A DNA stretch of 64,000 bases from Ophiodon elongatus (lineage: Eukaryota > Chordata > Actinopteri > Perciformes > Hexagrammidae). Both the position numbers and the translations under genes were made by a program. Under the pieces are notes generated by a model. That model worked only from the letters and a program-made list of their open reading frames with translations. It did no database searches and had not been told where the DNA came from. Below are positions 24,728-36,556 of this stretch, piece by piece (position 1 is the first letter of the stretch; each line of letters opens with the position of its first letter). The stretch spans positions 920,488 through 984,487 of the forward strand of contig JACSYO010002134.1 of assembly GCA_016806645.1 (NCBI GenBank). The letters are read 5' to 3'.

Positions 24728-25154
24728 GGGGGAAGCAGGTTGTTTATGGAGATCTTGTCACGTTTCGTCTCTCTGGGACAATCAGGAGATTAAGTGTTGA
24801 GGAGTGGCTGGGGAGCGGCTGCAGTCACATGCCATTACTCACTCCCTGCATCACAATTAGTGCAAATGGCGCATTACAGGGAAATTATCATCAATATGAT
24901 ATTAAGAGACGCCGGCTAAACCAATCAGGGGAAAAGTGCTTATCCGCTAGTAACCAAAGATGACTCTGAGGCGGCGGCACGCGGAGGTGACACTGACATG
25001 GCCTCTGAGCCCCGAGACAGAGATCAAGAACGAAAACAAACTACACAAAACTCAGAGGAAACATACCTCTGACATTACTGCATGAACTTCTCACACAAGA
25101 AGCTCAAAATGTTTTTCAATCCGCAGCTTGGATATGGATCTGCATCAGAATACA
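24724..25154. other. Unique non-coding sequence
   Basis: Balanced composition. The stretch 24830-24960 lacks repeats and could be regulatory, without proof. Confidence 0.35.
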
Positions 25155-25768
25155 CCAACCCGTTCTCACGCACTACTTGTCAAATACCAACGGTTGGCCA
25201 GTGCCCCTCGGCATCGGCACAAGAAGGCCACCTTCAGCGGCTGTATGAGAAGCACCAGGCATTCAACTAACTCCAATGTAAACCCTCCCGCGACATTAGT
25301 GGACGGTAAGAGCATGTGATGTAGTATAAACTACGTGGGTCTGCTTACGCCGAGCGGGTGGGAACGGAGGTGGATGGGTCGAACAAATACAGGACTCTCA
25401 TCCAAAAGACCAGTGTTTGTGTCCCGTGAGAAACTAAAATTAATAGTTGACATTTTGTCACCTGAGTCGTAAGTCACATGAGTCACTAGTCCCGTGGCTC
25501 GTCTGTCACTCTCTAGTGTCATGAGTCGCTCGAAACTAAAGTTCATGTCAACCACGATCTTTTCCTAAACCTAACTTAATGGTTTTGTTGCTGAAACCTA
25601 ACTTCCAGTGATGATGGAAGTTTATTTTGAAAGGACACTATGCATTGACACAACATCCCGACACACTGTAAACTATTGCTAGAAGAGTACCTAGTACATT
25701 GATCTTTGATGTCAAGGGGCACTTACCAAGCGTTGATACTTACCAAGTGAGGAATGAGAATGGGTTGG
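25155..25768. mobile_element. Non-autonomous DNA transposon with long inverted ends (614 bp)
   Basis: The left end starts CCAACCCGTTCTCAC and the right end closes GAGAATGGGTTGG. The right end read in reverse complement follows the left end for about 60 bp (CCAACCC, TTCTCA, ACTTG, CAACG, TTGG, AGTGCCCCT). The bases just outside both ends are ATACA (25150-25154 and 25769-25773), consistent with a 5-bp target duplication. There is no transposase frame. The words CCTAAACCTAACTTAATGG inside match my memory of a common fish repeat. Superfamily not assigned. Confidence 0.75.
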
Positions 25769-25955
25769 ATACACATGTAGACAATCATGCCGATTGGCTG
25801 ATGGTGGCCATGACGGGAAGATACCTCAATCCTATTCAGGAACGTTATGTTCAGGTTTTATGAGGATTTCTTTGCCCACTTGGGGGTTTATCTTGATAAT
25901 TGATAATAATCTAAATGTGGTCGCTACTAAACGATGCATGTAAGAGTTATTGCAG

Positions 25956-26366
25956 TTAAAGGGATAGTTTGGGTGTTTAGAACTGGGGTTGTATGAGGTA
26001 CTTTGAGTTAGTCAGCGTAAACTGTAGATGACGGTCGGCACGCCCCCAGTTCAGAGAAACAGACAGGAGTACCAGCATGGGAGCAAAGCGATGTACCGTT
26101 GTGGACATGGGCAGCAGCAGTATTTTAGCCATTTGAAAAAAGCCCACATAAAAAATCAATATCCCTCTAAGTGTACACTATATTTAGAACCATTTAGTAG
26201 GGGAACTGAACGGAAAGTGAAACTTAACTATAATCTCTTCACTTCAAAGCCTAGACTAGACTCCATTGCCAAAAATATTATAGAAAACTTTAATTTTCAG
26301 TTCAGTTCTCCATTGGAAAATATTCAAAATATTGCATAGATTTCAACTGATATTGATTCCCTTTAA
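25956..26366 (+). mobile_element. AGGGATAG-type MITE with TTAA ends
   Basis: Starts TTAAAGGGATAGTTTGGGTG and includes GTTGTATGAGGTACTTTGAG and GATGACGGTCGGCACGCCCC, words I recall from a very common fish repeat. A candidate right end, ATTCCCTTTAA, is at 26356-26366, giving about 411 bp and short TTAAAGGGA inverted ends. TTAA target sites suggest a piggyBac-like element. The left half is convincing and the right boundary is tentative. Confidence 0.55.
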
Positions 26367-27639
26367 TATTAAAAAGACCACACCTACAAATTTGGCATCA
26401 AATTATAAGAAGATGGTATTAACAAGAAAAAAAACTATTTCTAATGCAAAATATGGTTTGGTGGAAACCAAAATTATTGTCTGTGTCAGGATCTGAAAAT
26501 CACCTACAATTAAATCTTGGCATCACAATTGCAATTCAAGTAGCTTTCCCTCTGTGATGGAGTGATGTTTGGTTTATTGTATCAGATGTAATCAATCTTT
26601 TTTTTTACTGTCTCCATCCTGATTAAGACTGATTTTAAGCCATTAATACGGAGACTTAAAAACTTCTAATATAACTTTTCTGCTTGCTCTCTCTTTGAGT
26701 AACACTTCTTTTTGGTGGCAAATATATTTTGGTTCCGCTTTGGTTTAAAAGGTGTTGAGAAGCTGTGTTTATCACTAACAAATCAATCAGATTTGTGTTA
26801 CATGGCTCTCATTAACAGCAGCCTAGGGCAGATTTCCCAGTAAGACTCGTGTTGAGGTGCTTTCCGTGACGTTTCCCTTCAGTTCAGCATATCATCTCAC
26901 ACTTTCTGATGAAATAGTGCTGCAACCAGGGATTATCTTTATCAAATTTACCATCTGCATTTCCTTTTTTTCCAGTCTTGAAAATAACAGGCGTAGTGAC
27001 AAAGAAAATTAAAACGAAACCCTGGGGAAAACATCTGCCCTTCTCATCAGTCCTGGTGGTTACAAGAGTTGTGTCAGATAACTTTCAGGTTTATTTATAT
27101 GACGAGATGGGCATCAACTTCACACACGTCAGTCAGGGTAAAAATAAAACCTGTGACCAGGCTGGGCCCAGCGTCCCAAAGATGGCTGATGATGGAATTT
27201 ACAAGAGACCAATATGGAGACACAAAGATGATGCAAATAAAACACGAGTGCAGGACGTATCACTGCTTGCTGATGAGACAGTGAAGAATAAAATGCTTGC
27301 TTCGCTTTTTTAAGTGAATCACCTTTGTTCACCTCACAGAATAAGAGAGACGACTGCAAATCCTACAGTTCTAATATCAGCTGTAATTCTCCACTCCTGT
27401 GCTCATTCCCCTCACTTGTCCTCCCTCCACTCCGTCCCTCTCTCCTTCATTACTTCTCCATATGTAGATAGCCGCACATTATTATTTCCCTGCCTTATTT
27501 TGCTGACACAACACCAGCCAAATGAAGTGAGATATACGGCCGGGCTTATTGGTGGAGATGGCCAATCCCCCTCTGGCCAAAACCATTAACAAAATGGACC
27601 ACACTTTGTCTCCTAGCAGTTTTCAAATTGTGGTGTGTT
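26367..27639. other. Unique non-coding sequence with one open frame
   Basis: A 111-aa frame (26978-27313) follows a TTTTTTTCCAG acceptor-like site but has no recognised domain and overlaps other frames of similar length. The block 26790-27310 is balanced and repeat-free. Confidence 0.35.
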
Positions 27640-27673
27640 GAGGAGGAAGAGGAGGAGGAGGAGGAGGAGGAGG
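27640..27673. repeat. (GGA)n trinucleotide repeat
   Basis: About 11 GGA units. Confidence 0.9.
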
Positions 27674-28282
27674 CTATTTTTAGAGCTTAATCACATGTAG
27701 AAAATAACAAACAACAAATCAACTTAACTTTCAGCTGTCTGGCGATTTCTGCAAAGGTAGTGTGTTAAAAAAAATGCAGCTGGAAGCTGAAGCCTAGATC
27801 CCAAATGTCACCCATAATGTGCAGCTGTTACTGTGTTTTCCATTATAACTAATAGAACTGGTGATTCATAAACGTGTTTGTATATATGGATCTGAATGAC
27901 AAAAAAAAATAAAGAAAAAGCTATTTTCATGATAGTACCTCCTGACGGGATCACATTATGATCGGTATGATTTGTTTAGCCTTTATTTTTTATATTTTCT
28001 TCATGTCAAGTTAGGCTTTTGGTTCCATTTTTTTGTTTGTCTGATAGTTAGCAGTATACATGTACATTCTGATGAAAGTTTGTGAATGTTAAGAATTTAA
28101 CAGAGAAATAAATGAGTAGGCTTTGGTGCAGATTGGGTCCCATTAGTGCCACCATATGACCATTTAAATGATAGACTTATATTTTGACAGAAAATGGCAG
28201 AGTCAAAACAGTTAACTTGTGCATCCTCACAAAAGAAGCCTATTGTAGCTATAATGCATGCACAAGCCAATAAGTGAACGCC

Positions 28283-28490
28283 TTTTATTCAAGAGACAGA
28301 TTTTGTACCGTCGACTCCGACTTTAGGCTACTTAACTGCTCTGTTGTAGAGCACTTTACACTCTGGTAGAGTTTGACTATATTAGCAGATATAAAACTAG
28401 ACGGTGTGACACAGCTAATAGGATAGCTTCCTCTGTTCACTTATAGTTCAGCACTGTCAACGTGGTTTTCTGTTGGTCAGCGTCATGTCA
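28283..28490 (+). mobile_element. Dispersed repeat, copy 2
   Basis: Matches 18028-18215 in the same orientation (TTTATTCA, AGACAGATTTTGTACCGTCGACT region, TAGCTTCCTCTGTTCAC, CAGCACTGTCAACGTGGT). It lies just upstream of the TTAA-flanked element. Confidence 0.5.
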
Positions 28491-28546
28491 ATGTTTAACA
28501 AAGTAAAAAAAGTGTTAAAAATGTATAATTACTTGAATTAAATAGC

Positions 28547-29022
28547 TTAAAGGTGCAAGCTCCGAGATTGGAAGCCTTTCAGTTGTCTCTCCACGGCCCT
28601 CTACATGGCTACTGTGAGCCGGCGGCTCAGCGCTAACGGTGCTAACAGCGCTAACAGTACAAACAATGCTAACAGTGCCGTCAACAGTGAAAGTTCTGAC
28701 AGTGTTAACAGTGTTTAACCGAAAGAACCGGAGGGTGGGTGCTACGCTTCCGCGACAATGCGGTGGATTGAAACGGCGTAAACCGACCATCACCGCCGTA
28801 CGAGAGTGCAGAGCGGAGCGAACCAGTGGGGCACGCTCATATGCACAAATATGCACAAATATGCACTAAAAGCACGCGCTGCGGCCCGGCTATGTCAACA
28901 AAGCAAGGAGAAGCTGGGATAACAATACACACAGAGAGAAAGTGACTTCCTTCTATGCTCAGTTAGCTAATAGTTGTTTTCTGCTTTATTTATGTTCAGA
29001 ATGTTAAATGGAGCTCCTTTAA
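28547..29022. mobile_element. TTAA-flanked MITE with internal GCTAACAGT array
   Basis: The left end reads TTAAAGGTGCAAGCTCC and the right end, in reverse complement, TTAAAGGAGCTCCATTTAAC. TTAA is at both edges (28547-28550 and 29019-29022), as expected for piggyBac-like insertion. Inside is a degenerate 9-bp array based on GCTAACAGT (about 28630-28720) and an 11-bp ATATGCACAAA duplication at 28839-28866. There is no transposase frame. The two opposite-strand frames here are shadows. Confidence 0.55.
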
Positions 29023-29879
29023 CTCAAGAAATGTATGACATTTTTTATCTCAGATCCATAATTTTGAGGGGTTTTTTTGCACCTTTATGCAAAAAGAAAA
29101 TATTCTTACAAATGTTATCCCACACTTTTTTTTTCCATACTTGGATGTTATGACTCATGAACACATTGTAGAATTTCTACCAAAAAACGGCCTGAGTGAT
29201 CCTGTCAAATGTGATGGCAATTCATCTCTAGGTATAGCGCTGAAGCAACATGACTCGCTTGAAAGCTTGCACAGTTCACCCTCATGCAGAACTCTAAAAT
29301 ACCCATGGAGCATTTAGGTACTGTGCAAAAATCACAACCAGTGGACATTATTGTTTATCACTGTGTGTATTTTGATAAAGAAATAAAAAAAAACATATAT
29401 ATATATATATATATAAATATATATCATTTTATATTATTATTAAAATCACACATTCAGAGGATTGTGCAGCCTTGGTGGCGGTATGTGCTCTCTGAGGGCT
29501 TTCTAGTTAGGAATTAGAGTTTACTACGAGTGTGTGTGTGTGTGCAGGCAGGTAGAGTACAAACAGTGTGGGCATGTGTGTGGGAGAGAGAGAGGGAGGA
29601 CGAGAGACAGCCAGCGTGGGTCTAGGTGTGGTGCGGCTGGCCCGGCTCATTTCACAGCTGTATAGGGATTAGGTGGTGGAGTGCGGTGGGGTAAGCTGTC
29701 TCTTTTATCTCATTCAAACATGTTGCTAATTCAGCAGAGAGCGGCTGCCACAGGAGCCTGTGCCGCTAAGCGCTGTATCATTCTCCCTGCCGTGAATAAA
29801 CTGCTAGTCCTAATCCCCAATCAGCCGCCGTGACACGGATTATCATCCGCAACAAGCACAGCGACCCAGCAGAGACCCA
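29023..29879. other. Unique non-coding sequence with CTAATCC/GGATTA words
   Basis: A TA run lies at 29396-29414. The block 29690-29865 has TCCTAATCCCCAATCAGCC and CACGGATTATCATCC, which resemble bicoid/Otx-type and homeodomain sites. Function unproved. Confidence 0.3.
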
Positions 29880-30830
29880 GCCAGAAGGAGAGGAAGGTAG
29901 AAGGTAGAGGAAGGAAGAGAGGAGACAAGAGGAAAGGGGACAAGAGGAGAAGAAGAAGGAAAGGAGATGAGGGTTATGAAAACCGAGTGGAAGGGAGGGA
30001 ATGAGAGAAGGAAACGATGGGAAGAAGAAGAGGAGAGCAGCCAGAGGGTGAGAAGGGAAGAGTAAATGTGAGGATTAGAGGAGGTAGGAGAGGAAGACGA
30101 TGGAAGAAGAGAAGAGGATGAAAAGTCACAGAGAAGAGGATACAAGAGAAGAGGTGAGCAGATTGGGTAGATTGGAGGGAGAAGTTGAGGAGGGAAAAGA
30201 GGAGAAGAGACAAGTTAAATTATAGGAAATAAGGATATAAGTTCTATAATAAGTAAGGAATTATGCAAAAAGAGAATATGAAAGGATGAATAATGAAGTA
30301 AAGAGGAGAAGATGAGAGAAGATTTGATGAAGGGTGAAGGAGAGGAGAAAATGGGCAGGATCGGAGAGGAAAGGAAGAAGTAAAAGAGAGCAGAGAAGGT
30401 GAGGAGAGGAAACCGGCAGGAACTGAGGAGGAGACATGACGAAGGGGAGAAGAGGAGACGTGAGGAAAGAAGGAAAGAGAGGAAGATGGATAAGAAGGAC
30501 AGGAGAGAAAAAAAAGTACAGGAGTGGAAAAAGGAGAGAGTGAGAAGGAGAGAAGAAAGGAGACGAAGAGAGGAGATTAACAAGTAGGAATAAGGAAAGG
30601 AGACCAAACAGAAGAAACAAGAGGATGGAAAGACGACGAGGAGAGGACGAGGAGAAGAGGAAAGACAGGTGAGAGGAGGGGAAGAGAGGAGAGGAGGAGA
30701 GACAACAGACAAATGAAGAGAGTAGAGGGGATGAGAAGAGATGTGGGGAGGAAGAAAAGAGGAGAAAGAAATTTGAAGAAAAAAGGAGAGGAAACGAGAC
30801 GAGGGAGAGGAGGAAAAAGTGGAGGACTGA
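29880..30830. repeat. Long polypurine (GAGGA/GAAGA-rich) block
   Basis: About 950 bp in which nearly all plus-strand bases are A or G. The longest open frames of the window (208 and 190 aa, minus strand) lie here and are wholly Ser/Leu/Phe/Pro artefacts of this skew, in several overlapping frames at once. Confidence 0.93.
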
Positions 30831-30944
30831 CAATCACCCACATTTGCTCTGAACTTGTGTCAAAGACAAGGCACCTGAACGCCTCATGATGCGTCACCAT
30901 GGTTTCAGTTTGTGTGTTTTAGTCGTCTCTGTTGTCTTTGCCGC

Positions 30945-30946
<2 letters not shown>

Positions 30947-31024
<78 letters not shown>
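30947..31024. repeat. (GT)n microsatellite
   Basis: About 39 GT units, directly after the polypurine block. Confidence 0.97.
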
Positions 31025-31025
<1 letters not shown>

Positions 31026-32565
31026 CAGCTGCAGATTGAATCCTGCCCGCAGGGCTACAGTACGTGCTCGTGGGACACGGAGGTTCAAACAAGACCCCAG
31101 AGAGAACAGGCCCGTTTTACACCTGCTAACAGCTCTCCCTCCAACACACACCGTCTCTCTCCCTCCGTGTGTTTACTCCTGAGCTAATTGAGATCTAATT
31201 GCTGTAACACGGTGTAAAGCCAAAGCCCAAGCCGTCACCGGGGAAATATCGCTAACAGCCAGCTCCTCCCGCAGGGGATTGTGGGTAGCAGAGATGTCAG
31301 AGCTGCTTAGTCTCAAAACAGAGCCTATGAAAACAAACTTTCCCCCTTTTGCGGATTCAAGAAACGACCACACAGATAAAACACGCGTGACAAACTCGAA
31401 CTGCTTTCAACAAATCTGCTTCGTATTCATCAACTTAATGTTCTGTGAAATCCGTCCATCTCCCCACGTAGTTGACCACAAACAATTTTTTCCCCCACCA
31501 CTTAACGACGGGGTCATCTTGAAGAGCGGTGATGTCTCAATAAAGCAAAGCAGCAGATTTCAATCAGGTATTGAAATAAGCCGAGCTAAGTGCTTCTATT
31601 TGCCTCAGAGGCGGATGTTGCCTCTGAATAGAGACGATCATCAATGGCATGAAAAAGAGATGAGGTATTGATATAGTTATGAAACCAATGTTTCAAAACA
31701 TGCCACATCATCAGCACAGCAAGATGAGATATTAAATATACATCTTCCTTTCATAGTGATTATAGAATTACAACTCAGAGAGAGATAGGATGCAACTAAA
31801 ACCCTTTAATGATCCTCAGGATGTTTTCTTTTTCGTGGACCGCATTCTGCTATAGAGTTGAGGTTAAAGGACAACACCATCGGTTTTGCATGTTTACAAA
31901 CCACGCAGTGTATGGTTTCTCTCACAGCGAGCTATCGTGGTGGTGCATTGGAGACCTTGGAGGGTTTTTGCTACTGATGCAGACAGACAGAAATGACTAG
32001 AAGGCCCTTGATAAATTAAATTCAAGATTTAAGATGATGTTTTTCTCATCTGCTTTTATGCATTTTCAAAAATGGATTTTCTGCATTTTTACCTTTTAAA
32101 TAGCTACATCAACCAGCAAAGGGCAACTCAATATAAATAAAATGTTCCTCTAAATCTGTGTCCAATGCATATTTTTTTCTGTACAGAAATACTCACTGAT
32201 AGCAGATTTATTGTGTTGTAATTACATTAAATGTAAGTAAATAAATTAAATCAATGAGGGTAAAACTAGATTTGACACAATACCCTATTCAACATTAGTA
32301 CACATGATTAATAAGACCCACCTTGAGGCCATTATCGTGTCAGTTAATAATGCTTTAGTTCCATTGACGCACAGTAAATCTGGAGCTTTTAAGGCCCCTG
32401 GAGTTCTGGTGCACTTTGTCTCAGCCTTCAATTTTACTGTGATTTATTTGTGCTTTATTTTGTGTTATCTGTTGTTTCACTATGCAAGCATAGCCAACCA
32501 CTCAGCGCGTTGCATAAACCTTTGCGTTTGACAAAAATATGGTTCAACTGTCATGACGTAGGCAG
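31025..32565. other. Unique non-coding sequence
   Basis: A 130-aa frame (31279-31671) has no recognised domain. TTAAAGGACAACACCATCGG near 31863 looks like a repeat end, but no partner was found. Confidence 0.4.
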
Positions 32566-33060
32566 GGCAAGGCAAGGCAAGGCAAGTTTATTTGCATAGC
32601 ACATTTCAACAACAAGGCAATTCAAAGTGCTTCACATAAAACCATTAAGCATCAATAAATAATGCAAAAGAAAAGAAAATTTAAAAACAATTAAGAACAT
32701 TCATTTAAACATTAAAAACAACATTAAAAACAGTCAGTAAAACATTAAAAAGCTGAAAAATAGAAGTTGAAGTTGAGTTAGAGAAGTTAGAATAAAAGTT
32801 GCAGTGCAGTTTAAGAAATAAAATACAGTAGTGAGATGCAGAAATTTATTAAGATCCTTGAATCTGGTTCAATTAAAGGCAACAGCAAACAGAAGAGTCT
32901 TCAATCTGGATTTAAAGGAGTTTAAGTAGCTGAGCCATTTCCATGTTAATTGAGCAAACATGACAAACCATCAGCATCAGCTGAGAAAAAACAGTGCGAT
33001 GTAGTTGAAAGCTCTGGATAAAACTAGTGAGTGGACCTTGAACTGCCTTCTTGGAGCTGC
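32566..33060 (-). mobile_element. Teleost interspersed repeat with (TTGCC)n tail, minus strand
   Basis: Begins on plus with about four GGCAA units, then GTTTATTTGCATAGCACATT, CAACAAGGCAATTCAAAGTG and CTTCACATAAAA. This arrangement is very common in fish genomes as a retroposon 3' end. On the minus strand the pentamer TTGCC is the terminal tail, as in non-LTR elements. Further in, GTCTTCAATCTGGATTTAAA is another word I recall from the same family. Copy A of a second repeat (about 32964-33050) appears inside its right part. Confidence 0.65.
32964..33055 (+). repeat. GTTGAAAGCTC/GTGGACC dispersed repeat, copy A
   Basis: Contains ACAGTGCGATGTAGTTGAAAG, CTCTGGATAAAACTAG and GAGTGGACCTTGAACTGCC. 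It matches reverse-complemented 37195-37287 and direct 38047-38130. Confidence 0.55.
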
Positions 33061-36000
33061 AGGAATTCTAATTTTTTTTTATTTTTCACAAAGTATACAT
33101 GATTGGTATGACTATTTGTAGTTGTCATTGGTACGGTCATGTAGTGTTGTTTCTTAAACGCTTAGCTACGGATGGAAAGTGAAATGAATGCTTTTGCTTA
33201 ATAAAGATTACAATATTGATGCTTCACTATCCTAACAAGCATGTATCACCTGCCCACGCCCTCCCCACCGCTTCCTGATTGATCTATAAAATCAACCAGT
33301 TACCACTGTCAAAGCAGATAAATCAACCAATCACATGCATGGATGTGTTTAATCACACATTAGTCTAATGTATATCTCCCGCTGTTTGGGGAGCTGCTTT
33401 TACTGCTCGCACACACAGAAACAACAGCCCAGCAGAGCAATCTTCCGCCCCATCAGTGCGTTAACTTTCTAATTTACTGTGTTCTTGAAGTGGAGGAGAT
33501 GGTGAATGAACGTTCTGAGGAGGAGCCGATAACCTCACACAGCGGGGGCTGGGAGGCCCCCTGCAGCCAGGACACACACTCAGACAGTCTGAGTGTCACT
33601 GTGATACACACACCGTCGACACAGTGGGTGTCACCGTGATGAGATTATTCTGTGTGTGTGTGTTTGCATGGATTTACTTACCTTGACAATAGCCTGATTT
33701 GTGCATTTAATTTGCGTTTTTAGGCACAGGTAGGCCTACTGTAGCCCACTCATCATAATAATCCATGCCTTCCACAAAGAAATAGTACAGTAATGTTGAT
33801 ATTTGTAACATGGGCTACTTACTTACCTTTGGAGTAGGACTTGAAGCACTTCTTTACACTGTGAGACTGCAGTCTTGTTCTGGCAAACATACAGTAGCCT
33901 ATGTATTTTGCCTCAAATTATCTGAAATAAGAAATGTAATATAAAAGAGAGAAAAGAAGAGAAAAACCTTTTACATTCACTGTCCTCCTTATATATGAAT
34001 GATTTCTATCCACTTAGCACCACAGCACAGGTTATTATTGTTATGCTAAGATCCTCAAGCTAACAAGGTGGGGTTTTATATGATGTTAGGAATTAGCTGT
34101 CTGCCCCAAATCATATAGGCCATTAAATCAAAAGCATTTGTTATTCAAGAAAAGAAAAAAGGGAATTACAAAAATGCCCACTTTGTATGCTTAGCAATTT
34201 AGCCAACTTTTAGGGCCACATTTTTTAAACGACTTTAGCTAGCTAGCTAATTTTGCTAGCTTGACACGAACACGGCAAGCCAACAACGTTTACTGGCTCA
34301 CGCAAACCTACAGACGTAATGTCTCTTGCCAGAATCGAAGCTACTACCCTCACAGTTCTGCAACAGTGGTTTCATCCCCTTAAAACGTGTTCGTCATAGA
34401 GACAATGTCCCTGTTTGCCCTCAAGGCATGCAGGAAGAAAAGTGGATTTGTTTGTTTGGTGATCAATCCAGACCTTTACTATAACCGACCCTCAGAGATC
34501 GGGATGCAAACACAGAACCTGGGTGATGTGATGAGATGCAGTACGGATGGATGGGTGTGTGCGCTCTACCTGCTGGTTAAAACATCACCAGGAGTGCCAG
34601 GGCAGGGACAACACCAGATGAGAGAGGCTGAGCACCAAAGCAGCCATGGAAATCCTCTCTACATCCTCCTCCTTCTGCAACCAGATCCCTATGAAATGGA
34701 ATCATCTTTTCTTTCACCCCCTCTTTATATCATCCCATCCTCCTTAACAAACCTCTTCTCATCCCCTGGTCAGTCCCTTGTTCCCAAAGTCCCCTCTTAT
34801 TGCCCCCCGGTGGAGCTCACTTTACATCTGTTTTTCCTCTCTAGCCTCTCTCTGAGGCTCCAGGTGCTTCTTCGACGATCGCTCTCATTTTCATAAAGCG
34901 GCGACGTTGCGCAGAAAGAGAGACTTAAACAGGTAAGTCACGGGGAGAAGGGAGCGAGAGCGGGGAGAGAGATGGAGAGACAAAGGGAAAGCCGAAGAGA
35001 GAGGGAGCAAAAGTTAGTGGTCAGCAACACCGCGGGCATCATAAATCAGATTTCCCACAATCCCCTGCGGAGGGGCCCTTCGCTCGGCCTTGTGTGGACA
35101 CGCTCAGCGGGGCGCGGAGCATCGATTGGCGTCGCCGCGTCGATGCTGACTGTGCCGGGTTCGGAGGGTGAGAGGGGCGAAGGGGTGAGGTGTGTGTGTG
35201 TGTTGGGGGGTGGGGAGGTATGTGTGTGTTAGTGGTGTTGCGAGGGGGTGGGGTGGGGGGGTCTTGTAGAAATCTGCCTCAGCATCAAACTAAAACAGCA
35301 AACCAAACCCGGGAAAACGTAGGTGTGTGTGTTTGTGTGTTTGCGCAGGAGAATGTGCAGACTCCGGGGTAATTTCCTCCCCCATCAGCACACCCTCACT
35401 CACTTCAACACTTGCCCCCTTCTTCTTCCCCGCTCATCACAATCTTCTGCCCACTCACTCCGGGGCAAACAGGGGGAACAAGACCTTCTTGCTGCTGCAG
35501 GGTTTGTGTTGAGAGGCCGAGATCCAGCTCACACAGCCGGAAGGGCATCTGTCGACTTCAGCACTGAACCCTGGAGACAAAACACAAACCAACATGCCAA
35601 CTTTTTCTGTCAGTATGTGTGAACAGACCTAATGTCTTATTTAACTCAACTCAAGTGAGAGCTTGTGATGTTGCACTGTTATAAATTGCCTCCTTTCGGT
35701 TTGTTTAATTATTGGAACGATCAAATTCTTCACTTGAAAAGTCCCTCCAATGAAAACTACCGAGGTTTTGAACATTATTCTGAGTTACCAGAACATTGTT
35801 CCTGGAAAATGCAATTTGTGTTTTCAAACATGGACACATTAAGATGGAAGTAAGACGGTATACGGTTAATTTCTTTAAGCAGGAAGTGAGGAAATATATC
35901 TCTTTTTGTGGCACTATAAATCCCCAACTGGATGTCCAACTGATGAGCTGAGCGGGTGAGCTTGACCATCTTCTCCTTTCTGATATGCTAACTTTTCCAC

Positions 36001-36556
36001 TTTTCCAAGTTTTTTGAGACAAATAAAAAACTTTGGATTTTTCATTCCGTGCATTCCTACTGAGGTCTTTTTTTTTTAACTTTGCATAAAATATGTATAT
36101 GTAAACACAAGTACTCTCTTCTTGCTGCCAAAAACACTGTGAAGGGGCTGCATGGTCCTTCCCCACTACTACTACCACTTCTCCTATCTTTCCATCCCTT
36201 CCTCACACTCCTTCCCTCTCTCTTTCTCTCACTCTCTTTCATAAATTTCATTAACAGAGAAATCCCATTAGCTCCCTCTCTGGCCCTGCCTCTCAGGGTT
36301 AACAACTTTGCTTAGCCATGTAAATTCAGAGCTTAGTCAGGCCGATTTTCCACACAGCCACCGTCGGATGCACGCTGTCCCCGCCACATTTAACGCTATC
36401 TTTAGATATGTTCATGTGTGTAAAAAATGCATGTGTATGTGTGAGTGGACGCTGGGCTCAGGATGTGAGGTCTGTGTAAACCTCTTCCAGCAGATAAACT
36501 AGATACTGTGTGTGTGTGTGCATCTCCATATATATACATACTGTACATATTCTCAG
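33061..36556. other. Mostly unique non-coding sequence
   Basis: Includes a TAGC run near 34220-34260, a GC-rich block at 35040-35170, a G-rich motif at 35204-35261 and repeat-like AT-rich sequence at 35660-36060. The 157-169-aa frames at 34387-34896 and 35705-36178 show no domain and overlap competing frames. Confidence 0.4.
35204..35261 (+). other. G-rich tract with G-quadruplex potential
   Basis: Two G tracts (6 and 4) at 35205-35215, then tracts of 5, 4 and 7 G at 35244-35261 separated by single T. Confidence 0.6.

Noticed and set aside
24565..24963. 132-aa frame with a long Cys-Val stretch
   Set aside because: The core is a GT microsatellite and the flanks have no domain. The same applies to the other Cys/Val and His/Thr frames.
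26978..27313. 111-aa frame after a TTTCCAG site
   Set aside because: There is no domain, no matching donor in phase, and competing frames of similar length on both strands. Kept only as unannotated sequence.
30215..30841. 208-aa and 190-aa minus-strand open frames
   Set aside because: They lie in a polypurine block, consist of Ser/Leu/Phe/Pro, and several frames are open at once because stop codons are suppressed by the base skew.
34387..34896. 169-aa frame
   Set aside because: It relies on a non-ATG start near 34387 or a later ATG and has a pyrimidine-rich C-terminal half with no domain.
35705..36178. 157-aa minus-strand frame
   Set aside because: Low-quality composition, overlaps a TE-like AT-rich stretch, and no domain is recognised.
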